DNA of 64,000 nt from Mycteria americana. Its lineage: Eukaryota; Chordata; Aves; Ciconiiformes; Ciconiidae. Position 1 is the stretch's first letter; each line of letters opens with the position of its first letter. Shown in pieces: positions 24,001 to 36,000 of the stretch. The translations under genes and the position numbers were made by a program. The stretch covers positions 111,947,062 to 112,011,061 of the forward strand of contig NC_134367.1 in assembly GCF_035582795.1 (NCBI RefSeq), in the 5' to 3' direction. Below the pieces are notes generated by a model. It had not been told where the DNA came from. It made no database searches and worked only from the letters and a program-made list of their open reading frames with translations.

Positions 24001-27000
24001 TCTCTCCTGCCCTGAAGGACTGTTATGACAGATGGAGCCCAAAGTCATGGACTAAATGAACTCAACGGACATTGTATAGGGATGGCCCATAGACCAAGGG
24101 AATGATATCTGTGTGTATGTATCAAAAGACAGGACAAGTGGTGCTGATTAATTGGAATGTATTAGAAAGGGTAGAACCTGGGCATGATGTAGATAGTATA
24201 GAATAAGGGGTGGACACTGTCCTGGTTTCAGCTGGGATAGAGTTAATTTTCTTCCTAGTAACTGGTATGGTGCTGTGCTTTGGATTTAGTATGAGAACAA
24301 TGTTGATAGCACACTGATGGTTTAGTTGTTGCTGAGCAGTGCTTACACTGGTCAAGGACTTTTCAGCTTCCCATGCCCTGCCAGTGAGAAGCTGGGAGGG
24401 GGCACAGCCAGGACAGCTGACCCCAAGTGGCTAAAGGGATATTCCATACCATAAGGCCTCATGCTCAGTATATACTGGGGGGCAGTGACCAGTGCTTGGG
24501 AACTGGCCGGGCATCGGTCGGTAGGTGGTGAGAAATTGCGTTGTGCATCACTTATTTTGTATATTCTTTTATCATTATTATCTTCCCTTCCTTTTCTGTC
24601 GTATTAAACTGTCTTAAACCCATGAATTTTAGGTTTTTTCCCCGATTCTCTCCCCCATCCTACTGGGGGTGTGTGGGGGGGTGAGTGAACGGCTGTGTGG
24701 TGTTTAGTTGCCTGCTGGGTTAAACCACAACAGTCAATCCATAAAAATCTGTGTCGAAATTACTGTCATGCCAGCACATCAGCCTGAGGAAGGCCCCATC
24801 CAGCCAACTGCAGTACTTGCTCGTGTGCACAGCTCAGTTGTGGGTGCAAATACGCATGGAGTTTCGTGCGGGGGTTTTGGTACACGCTTGTCTCAAGACA
24901 AGGCTCCCCATCTGGATGTGCACTGCCTTTTAAATATCAGTCTGGTCCACAAAGGCTGGCTTTACTGGCATCCAGATCGGCGTTTGTGGCTACAGCACAA
25001 AGTAGGTGGCCGCCTGCTGCCCTCTGTGGCTCAGCTGGTCCTTCCTCGGGAGACCTCAGTTTCAGCCACATCCTGCAGAGAGGCTCAGTCTGTGATTTTT
25101 CCTATTTCAGCACTTCTTTTGGGAAGTTTTTGTGAGGACAAGGGTGCTGCAAAATGCATACACGGTTCTTGCTGTGCTGGCAGATGACACCTCACCTTGG
25201 CCTTCTGCTGCTTTTTGTGTTCCTCGGGTGGGGCATCTCACTTAGCGTCAAGCCCACCCATCTCACAGGTGGCTGTAGCAATGAATCCAGTTTGTTAAAG
25301 GGCAAGTCTTGGTGTGGAGACTTGTGGGAATCAGTGTAAGCTCAAGAGAAATCAGGGTAAGAACAAGCACTGGTACTTCGTACCAATTTGTTCTCTCCCT
25401 CCCTCCTCTCCAGAGGGACCCTGTGCAACTGAAGCTCAGCGGTGTTAGATCAGTAGCATCGGCGTGGTCGGTCCCTGAAAGCGCTAGTTCAAGAAACCTC
25501 ATCCCTGAGGGAAAGAGAGACTCTGGCCTCCAGCACAGCTTTTGGAGTTTATGTCCCGTTGATGGTATTTTTAAAAACAACGTTGCATGGAAGATGAGGA
25601 TTTGGATTCCTCCTGCTATTTTCTTTCCTAAGTGAAGTTAGCTTTTGGATAAAACCCTGCTCTTCAGCTTGAAGAACACTCTTCTATTTCCTAAGCATTT
25701 CAAATTTAGCTTACAATACAGACATATATTGTATGGGGCTTAATTGCAAGATTTTTACAAACTCAACCTGCTTTCCTCAAGCAGAAGGAACTGGAACTAG
25801 GATTATTTTACTCACAGTGTCACCGATTCATTGTTCATCCCCTGGAAAGCATTTTGTGGTATAGTTGTCATACGCAAGTTATCACAGAGCTCCCTTTGGG
25901 ACAAAAAAAAAAAAAAGGTATTTTTGTCAGTGATCCAGGAACAAGATGGAAAAGACTCACAGCTGGGTTAGGTTGGGTCTCTACTCACAAAATAAAATGA
26001 GCTTCTAATGAGAAGATCTGTGTCAGATCTGGAAATTGTCTTATTCCAGTGTTACAAATGCTCCTAGAGAAAAGCACAATTCCTATTTACAGGAGAAAAG
26101 ATTACCAGAGTGGATGCAACAAGAAGCCAACTCGGTAGGTACGAATTTAACAATGTATTAAAAGGTGAGTGACAAATATAATAATTTTTAATTAGGTTCC
26201 AATTGTGTTTAAGACCTGTAAAAATTGTTTTGTAGCATCATCAAGCAGTGTCCTGGAGAAGCAGCATATGTTCTCTCTACATTAAGCACAAGGAAGAGAT
26301 TTTAGTTACCCCTTTTGTATAGTACCTTGTCTATCTGAAAGCTTTATTCTAGAAAAAAGCACTTAGCAGAACCAATTTGCAGACTTTACTACTGTTTTGT
26401 CCATTACTGCCCTGCCCTGGGTTACTTTATTTTCTTGCCTATTGAAAGACCTCACTATTGGTTAACTGCACATTAAAGCTATTGTAAATGATGTATGTAC
26501 TTTTAGTTTACTGTAATGCATGAAAAACTTTTTTCCTTATACTCCTTTCTGTAATTTGTCCACTCCTTTAGAGGAAAAAAAAAAAAAGGGCAAACAGAAA
26601 AGAAACAGAACTTTCTTACAAGTATTTTAGCCTTGGAAGGTTTCTGAACGCTCCATCCTCAACGTGCAACAGATTTTTCGTGTTCAGGATTAATCTGTAA
26701 TGAGGGAAAAATATCTCAGTATTATAATTGTTATATATTTGTGAGGGTCCTGAATTTTTCTAGTGATTGACTGGCCTTGTCAGAAAAGAGTGAAGTGCAG
26801 AATATGGCAGAAGGCTCTCCTGCTGTGAACAAACTTTCTAAAAATATACCACGGGCGCATTTCAAAGGACTATTGGTAATAAAAATGGCCTGTAACTGTT
26901 AGGTAGCCGACAAAAGATAACAGCTCCTGAATTCTCATGGTTCACTGAGCTGAGATACCTGGTTTGGACATCCTGGTCACTGGTGGGAGTTAGGATTTTA

Positions 27001-30000
27001 CCGTCGTCTGATGGTTCTTTGGGATGTGCGTTCTGGGCTCGTGGTATGCCTAACGCGCCGAGTTTCTGCTTTACCACAGGGGCTCAGAGGCACGAGCATG
27101 GTACCATCACCATGACTGTGCCTCCAACAGGTGGTCTTGCAGGTGGGGCTGAGGAAGGAGCCTGAGCTCTGCGCATGTGTGTGCATGCCTGCTCCTTGCC
27201 CCACAATCAGACCCCTTTGCATCATCCCTTGTTTCCATCATGTTACTGATGCTCTGCCTAGCCAGGAAAGGCAGTTCCGCAGATGGTTTAACCTCTTCAA
27301 GCACCGTGGTCTTTATTAGAGCAGTGGCGAGCAGCACCAGAATGCCTGCTTAGATCTGTAGAAACTGGGAGATGGAGATAAGCGTGTGAGAAATACTGTT
27401 TGCTAGTGGTGGCTCAAAAAATGGGACAGACCCTCTGCAGGAGTACTTTCTGCAGCTATACTATCTGCTAAGCCTGTATGTTTGCATAAAAGCCCAATAG
27501 CTCTAGCCCAGCTCCCTCCCTATGCATGACTTGCAAAATTCAAAGGTTTTAGCATATGCAATTGCAACAAGAGTTCAAATCCAAGAAGTACATTGAACCC
27601 ACCTACCTTGATCATCCATTGAAAATGGCTGTGAGTGCGGCTTGGGACATCATGCAATGTGAGGCATGTGGAGCATTCGAGATGTAAACAGGTTTCCTTG
27701 CTAGTCTCATGTAGCTCTTTAATGGTCTTGCTTAGCTTTTTGGTTTCGGCAAATGGTTGGCAAATGACAACCTATCCATAAGCAAATCCTTTATTCCTTC
27801 CCTAAACCCACCATTGAGTCTAGCAGAAGTTGGACCCAGTTGGAGGTGGATAACTCTGTATCTCTTGCTTGTGTGAGCAAGTAACTGGCTTCAATGGAGT
27901 TCACATATCAGGGAAAAAAAAAAAAAAAGACTTATTTGTCCTCAGTTGCACCATTTTTAAGCCACTTGCTGATCATGCTGTGTGAAAAAGGCAGTAATGA
28001 GATATTGAATCAGATTTATAGTTTCCAATTTCACTAAATATTTCAGAGCATTCTCCTACTCATTGCTTTAAGTCACTCTCTCTCTCTCGGATGCCTGTGC
28101 TATGCAGGTCAAGTTTAAAATCAGTACATGTTCTGTTTGAGTAATATTTTAGTGCTCAAAGAAGAGCTGTGCATACTAAGCAGCTGTATTTAAATACTGT
28201 AGGGCTTTGAAAACCGCATCTTCAAAAAGGAAGATTTTTCTCATCTGTTGTCACCTCGAATTATTTCCCCACTTAGAAAGCTCGACAGTGCCGGCAGAAG
28301 CAGACACAGAGCTCCACTCCTGTCACTGAGCTCACTGAAAGCAGTGGGACTTTCTACGCATGGATGTCTTTGCATGATTTAGATCTCCAAGGCTAGACCT
28401 TACAGAGGGCTCACTAATTTATATGGTACTTTGGAGAGAAATGTTTCTCGTCATAGATCTAATCCATAGCCAGCCGAAGTAACAGAGGAAGATTTGGTCC
28501 CAGAATACTTCTCTGCAGACTGTTTACTCCTTGATGATCCTAAATCACGACACGGATGCCTTTTTTTAACTGATGCTTACATTTCAGACAGAGTGGGAAG
28601 GCTGTCAAATGCGCTCGCTTCTATTCTCTCCAGGGAGTCGCTCTGAGAGATTTCACTATAATGAAAAAGGCAGACACAAAGCAAGACATTAACGGAAAAG
28701 ATTCCAGAAATCAGCTTTCCACGTTGTATTTCCTTCTTTTATACATAGTTGTTCAACCCCCCGCACCAATTCTCGTTTGGCAGCAGTGTCTGTGCCTCGC
28801 CTTAGACATCTTGAGAGCGGGTGCCAGCAGGGTTTGAGAGAGACCAGACTTTTGCTGTCTTGGCAAAGGGGTATGGCAACCCTTTGAATAACTACCTCCG
28901 TAACAGCCAATCCCCGTTTGCTCAGTAAACTCTACAGTAAGGTGGCGACTGAGGGCTAGGACTAATGTGAACAGAGTGAGCCCGAGCCTGTGAGCCTTTT
29001 GCTCCTATCATCGGTCCTGCTCAATGAATTTATTTGCATGGGCAAGGATGTAGATAATGTTCATACACTATTATTTAAGTCAGGGTGATGGTCCACAGAT
29101 CCACAGATGTAGAAATACACAGATATGCATTCAGTGCACTTTATGAATAATTTTTGGATTTAAATGCCATTTTCATTACACGTGTGCAAACTGAAAGAAA
29201 GTGGCTCTTTCTCATCATTACACTGACCACCATGACTGTTTTTGTAGGAACTGTCAGATTTTGATATACTGCTGCTCCTATTCCACTCACGTAGTTAATA
29301 ATAACCAATGCTGAATATAGAGAAAAAAAAAAATCCACTTTTTTGATGCTTGCTAAATGCCTGCTAGATTAAGATTTATGGGGCTACAGAAAATTGACTC
29401 CTGAAGGTAAATAGTATATATTGATGCATATATAGGAGAAGGGTCTTCAAAACAGTGTTTTTTCACAACAGAATTGAGTGGAAGGGCACACAAACTAACC
29501 CTAAGATGATACACACTCAAGAAAAAAACATTTTCTAAACAACTGGAATACATCTACAAAATCAGAGTCAGTGCTGTCACAGTCCTGAGAGTTATCTTAT
29601 TTCAATTATAATTACGAGAAAACAATTCCTATCGGTGTTGTTATAAAACCCCTTAGACCCGAATGAATTGTTTTTTTTCATTTGTAGTGGCAAAAGGGGA
29701 TGCACACAAGAAATCATATATTAAACATGTATGTATTTCCTACAGAAATATTCATGATTTTTCCCATAATCAAAATTCAGTGAGATTGTTATTTTTGGTA
29801 TTGCACTAGTTACTCATAAATGAAAGACGGATGTAGAACAAGTAGCCTGCTGGGCGCCTGATCCTCTGAGACTCATGGGCTGAGAGGGATCAGTGCCTGC
29901 TTGCAGAACTTAAAGACTCTTTAAGGTCTGGGGCCTGAAACATGGTCCTTCCATGGAATCCCTCCTGTCTGCCACTGGCTCACCATTTACATATGTTGGA

Positions 30001-33000
30001 ATGACTTATGACAGTGAGAATAATTTATCATCTGATTTGCAGATGGTGATGAGTTGTCAAATACATGATTTAGAGATTCATAATTTAAAAATATGCATTT
30101 TTCAAAGTAACACTAAATCACAATAAAATTATGAAGTCTTCTATAGATCTGCTTCAGACAAATACATCAATTTCTATGCTGTTAATTTAGAGAGATACAT
30201 TAAAAGGACACAAAGAAATCTATTAAATTCTCTTTATGGAAGGGAAAACGTCAATGAACAAAACATTCTCTGTGAAGAATAGGATATGCATAGGGTTTGG
30301 GAAAGTTTAGCCTCAAGTCATACAGGTAGGAGAAACTTTGTAGATTTAAGTTGGTCTCCCATCTGAAAATGATTAAGTTCTCATTACTCATTCAGATGCG
30401 AGTGAATGCAAGAATACAGTGCCGTTGGATTGTACTATACTCCTTTATTGCAGTGGAATACACGCAGCAGAGTTTAGCTTATTTTCTACTTGCTAGAGCT
30501 ACAGGAACATATAAGTTTATAATTTGGCCAAAATTGTTTAACCAATGAGCACTAAAAGCTGAACTAGTCTAGTTGAGTTTATTCAGGCATTTGCATTACC
30601 CTCATGCTTCCAGTCTTTGCCTTCAAGAATGCACCACGAAAGGGCTTCCTACTTTCTCTTTTTGTTTCTTCGAAAATAAATTATGTAACATCTAATATAT
30701 ATTTTAACATCATCTGATGCATTATGTGCTTTTCATAGGTGAAGAGAAGTATAAAAAGTGCACCTTGAAAAGAAAGTGGCATCATTTGCGCTACTGCTTA
30801 GGTTCTGGGACAGGTCATTCCCCTGTTCTGCATTGCACTGGTGTGTCATTAACTCTGTCCTTTAGAGACCACTCAATGCAGAAAAAATAAAAAATAATAA
30901 ACAATGGAGACTCAAGCCTGCCATCTTTCAGCTGGAATAACAACAGAAATAGGACAAGAGTGGTCAGACGAGCCTTATTGGCTGAGTCCTTGATATAAAA
31001 TAGGTACAAAGCCAAGGGAGGGGAAGCAACACAGACCTGGTGTGCAAAATTACAGCACTTGTAAGCCAAAAGATCCCAGAAGGGGTTCAGTCCTACCGAT
31101 CCCCTGCCAAGCTTATCTCTTGGTGCAAAACGCCAAAGAAATATCTTATTTGGGTACTACATAAATGTATAATCACAGAATGCTGTAGCTATCACGGGAG
31201 TGATAACGTTTTACGATAGAAATCTCTCTCCTCTGCCAATCAAAAGCACCTGTCATCAGTTATCAAGCTGTATCCACCTGTCTCCAACACGATTAATATT
31301 TCATTATGTGATCTGTTAAACAACCGTTGAAAATCATACCTTTTCAAAGAATCTTTTATATACTACTTTTAAGAAAAGAAATGTTATGTTTATGCTTCCC
31401 CAGTGGGTTGTTTTTTTTTTTTTTCACCAATAGCATGTTTTAGCAACACATTTTCACGTAACTGTAAAAAGATGTTATTTGGGATGGAGGTTTATGATAG
31501 AATTTCTAGCAAGAAATTAAGGAAAAGCCTATGGAAAATGTTGTCAACTTACATGATGAAGGCATCTCTAAGTCCTTCAAACGCGTGTGATGGGATTACT
31601 TTTACAGGCAGGTGAGTAAATGATCTGAAAAAAGAAGAGAGGGAGAAAAGGATTGTAAGGCATGGGGTTTCCTTGTTTACAGACTGTAGCATTACGGTGG
31701 GCAGAAAAATAATAAAGCCTAAAGCCCCTTTATTTTGCCTGCAGTTCTCCGTACCTCTGGGGCCTGATCCATTTACCATTGACCTCAGCTAAACAGAATT
31801 CAAAGGATATTGGGTCAGTTCCTCAACAGCATAAATTTGAGACTAATCACCGTCAAATCAATAATAATAATAACCTATTAAGGAAATTAATAGCCTGATG
31901 GAAGTGGTCGGCTACATTCACAGTCAAAGGAAGCTACAGGCTCTTTAAAGTTAGTTCCTCAGAAAAAGTGGCTTTCACATAAAGCTTTTTCTCTATAAAA
32001 CAGTATCTTCGCATTCTCTGGACCATGTTCTTCTCTCAGCAGTATCCCCGTAATGTTGCAGCGTGGCACTCTGAATTCACTGGCAATGCTCTGGCTATGT
32101 ACAACTGTAGAAGACATCCAAATCAGGCCTGATGTGGTGGATTTTTGGGGGTTTTTGTGTGTGTGTGATTTTTTGGTTTTTTTTTTTTGTTGTTTTTTTA
32201 AATAAATGGCATCAGTGTGGTTAGCTGACTAAAAGCAAGTGTATATTTTCCTTCTTAATTTTTTAATTAGTCTGACTAAGAAGTTGTTAATGATGTGGGA
32301 GACAGATCTGCATTTTACCATTCTACTCCAAATCCGAATCACAGTACTTTTACCAGCCAATTTATCTAGCCATGACCACACTCTCCTTGATAACGTCCAT
32401 AGGAAAATACTTAACATATTTCAAGACGTTCTCTCTGTGCAAACAGATAATTGCTCCATTTTGCTTTATAATTACAAATATCTAGTCAGAGACATTTGTT
32501 TCCTATCCTTAAAAACCCCGCTCAAGGTTTTTGACTGAAATGTTTCCATGTTATTCATATAACCTGCTTTTTTTTCTTTGTTGTCATAACCCTTTATATG
32601 AAGACAATTAAAAATGTTTATGAGCTTTTTTATATATATGTAGATTTTATATTGTGTGGGCATGACATGTGTGTATATATATAATGGCAGGCTGTCAGAC
32701 ATACATATGTCTTGGAGTTACAAATCTAGATGTACTAAGGAGCCTGGCAGTCAATTCCTAGCTACATTCCAAATAGTCTGTATGATTTGGGGCAAATAAC
32801 TTCGTTTCCTTGCACCTCGACTCTCTGTCAGTAAACTGGGGATAACAACGCTTCCCTACCTAATAGGGATGCTGTAAGGATATATACGTTTTTGACGCCA
32901 CTGTGACTGGGTCATACCTGTCTCAAGATGGATGCTGGCATGTTGTGTTGCGTGTGAGGTTTGGTTAAATCAGAAATGAAACCGTCATGTGTCTTGAAAA

Positions 33001-36000
33001 ATGTATTTGCCCCTGAGGGGACAGACAGGTAGAGATAATCCTGTAGTAGGGCTTGATACTCTCAGCCAAAAGGAAAACAACTTCAGGAAGAAGTAAAAAG
33101 TAGAAGCTGAGAAATTACTGCTCTATAACCCCGGCACCAGGAACCTCTTCATAACTGCACCATCAGCTGGGGCTGCTTGCAAAATAAAACATACCTTTTG
33201 TGAAACTTTGCAAAAAAAATGCTGTCATTCACAAAATAAATAGAAATAAATAGAAATGCTGTCATTCACAAAATAAATAGAAATGTGACTGAAAGTGCAA
33301 AAAATAAAACCAGGTCTTGGCTCTTAATTACATCAAAATCTTCAGCCCGAGAGCCTCCTGCCTCCAGAGCCGCGACGTGCCGGTGAGCAGCGTGGTGGCT
33401 GTAAATTCCCGTAAGGCGCAGCTCGGAGCGACCCGCTCCCCCTGCCTGCAGAAAGCCTTTGGCAACGGTGCTCCAAGCTTAGCCACCTCGGCTATGTGAT
33501 TAAATTTAAGTGGGATGACCCAGCACTTTTAATATGTACTGTAGTTAAACTGCATGACGGCACTTAATCCATTTTGTATTTCAACTTCATTGGGTTTTGG
33601 TTTTTAATTCTCATGAGTTCACCTTGATAGCTGGAACTGTGAACTCATCTGCATTGACATTACCTCGTCCCATTAAGCATCTCACAAAACAGCAAGAACA
33701 AAGGAAAAAGGCAATTCATAATCAGCCTTCTCTCTTAATCCTTGAAATACTGGTGTAGCATGCATAGACTCTTCCACATCGATAAAGACATCTTAAATTC
33801 ACCAAAAAGGTGAATGTTCCCGTCCTTATTCTTGTTCACCTTTGTGGTTTGTATCTCAAACCCTGCCTGTGTTAAAGGCAAACATGTTCATTTAGATGTC
33901 TCTTTCTACGCTCACAACATTTTGAAGAAGATCCTTTAGCTTGCTGAGCACAATCCAGCCTGTGTGTATGTATAAGCATTTGGGTTAAGAGAGTTTTGAA
34001 CTGCTTGTTGCAGGCTTAATTCTTTCCAAAGCGCAGAGTAAAGCGAGGCCTTATCTCACGTGTTGAAGTCTCTGCTATTGAACATGACTGATATCTTTGA
34101 TCGCACACAATGAAACTCAAGCAGGTACCGGCAGGAATTAAATATTGATTTCTTTCTGATAGCACTCAGATTGTGACACTCAGATGTGACCAGTTATTCA
34201 TCTCTCAGAGCTGAGGAAGCTTTTGACAAAAAAAAGAACCAACTGGGTTTTACAAAGCTACAAAGCTTTTATACATCTAACTTGCCCATGCTACTAGCCT
34301 GACTTCTATCGCTCGTGAAAGGAGGGACGCATCCATCTTTAATACAAGTTACCAACACCAGTTTGAAAGAGTGTTGTTAGTTAAAGGATGAACTCTTGCA
34401 CTTTTAAGAAAAACTAATGTTTCTTTCATAGTTAATACATCACGACTTGTATGCTTGTACTCACTCCTGCCATTCAGCAGCTGACAAGACTGCGGCTCCA
34501 GATAATTGCGGGAGTTGTCATCCTTGGAGAAAGGATGGACAGAAAGGAGTGGGGAGCCAGCCAGCCTTCTTGGCAGTCACCAGCCCTTAGCGGTTCTGTA
34601 AATCAAGCTTGCTTTTCAAGGTACATCATTCTAGCCAGTAACGTTTGAAATGGCCAGGCTAAATACATGTAAGACTATCTAAGAACATTGGGAGAGGCAA
34701 GAACAGCACCTAGACTGACCAAATCCTGTCCTTGCCTGGTAGCTAAAATACTGTCCTTCTCTCTTCAGCTAGGAGTAGTTTCCTGTATTTTTGTTTTGAA
34801 ATCATAAATTTAGAGTGGATTTTTCACAGGGATGCTTATCTTCCTGTTACTAGGAATACCGGGGCCAGCAGGGACCACAAAAGCAAACCACCTTCTGCTT
34901 CCCCTGCTGTGAATGTGTAGATGGAGCAGTAAGAGCTCTTCAGAAAACATTCATGGGGCGGTCTGTTCCAAGGATACAGTGGCATAAAACCACTATTGTC
35001 CTTTTTCTGCTTCTGGGATATAGCAGAGGCAACTTGACTCAACTTGACAACAATTTTTATCTGCTAAAAGATAAGCTTCTGCTTCTGTGCTACCACATAG
35101 ACTCAAGCTCCAAGAGAAGCTTTTGCGAGGTCAAGATGCCCAGAAACATCAGGACCACTTGCTGTCCTGTTGATGAGGAATCAAAGCCCAAGCCCACTCA
35201 CACTGCTGGAGAAAGTCTCTGTATTACAGAATTCACCTTTTGCAAAAAGTGATTAGTTGACCTGATAATAAATAAAAAAAAAAGAACACAGGCTGTATAG
35301 CAATAGGTATGAATGTGTTACTGTAGCTGGGTTGGCTGTTATATTTTAGTGTCTCTATTTTATAGGATTACTCATATTTCTAATGCCCAAAAGGTGAATG
35401 CATAAGGTAGACTCTTGCTGGGAGTGGCAAACATTTTATTCTGTGGCATCGTTGGACTTAACTCAGAAGGATCTGGAATATTGATTGAAACAAAGACTGA
35501 AAACCCACCATTTTCCTAGGATTTTTAACAGCTTCTGGGGGCAATGTAAAGTGTTGGCATTTTTTTTTTAATGCCCTGTATATCGGGCATTATCTACCTG
35601 AAATGCGAACTGTAATGCTGGATATGTCACACAAGCAGCCAAAGAGTACTTTCCGCTAGGTGATGACAGATGATACGTTATCTCCTATGAAAATTACTTT
35701 GGCCCTGAAACTGAATTCCTCTGTCAGTCCAAAAGAGCCAAATATGCCCTTAGTGAAGACATGGTAGAACTGTCTACTTGTTCAGGCTTTTACCACAAAG
35801 TTTTGGATTTGGTGCCTGGTAATTTGGTGCCTAAGGACGTGCCACTCGCCCTACCGCAGAAGCCCTGCATACAGGGGCACACACTCAGGCACAGCAAAGT
35901 GAACCTCACTATGAAATGAGGTTTTTGAAGGGGCAGAAGGGTATCAGGTATGCCATGCCCATTACCGAGCAGCTGGAGTTGGGTGCCTATCCATTTAGAC

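Larger units (their letters stand above)
20900..24732 (+). mobile_element. ERVL-like endogenous retrovirus, 5'-truncated, antisense in LHCGR intron 6
   Basis: A decayed provirus containing the end of the protease region, reverse transcriptase, RNase H and integrase in order, then a short non-coding spacer, a purine-rich tract (AAGGGGTGG near 24206-24213) and one LTR (24218-24732). No 5' LTR, primer-binding site, gag or env is seen. Upstream of about 20.9 kb the sequence is no longer recognisably retroviral. Class III (ERVL-like) assignment rests on the pol character, the lack of env and the LTR termini, which I associate with bird genomes. It lies opposite to LHCGR transcription, the orientation usually tolerated in introns. 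Confidence 0.88.
19355..25815 (-). other. LHCGR intron 6, host of the provirus
   Basis: 6461 bp. About 3.8 kb of it (20.9-24.73 kb) is an antisense ERVL-like provirus. The flanks (19355-20.9 kb and 24733-25815) show no recognised element. Confidence 0.85.

Noticed and set aside
31165..31200. Possible CR1 retrotransposon tail (aatcacagaat)
   Set aside because: Too short, with no repeated octamer and no CR1 body next to it.
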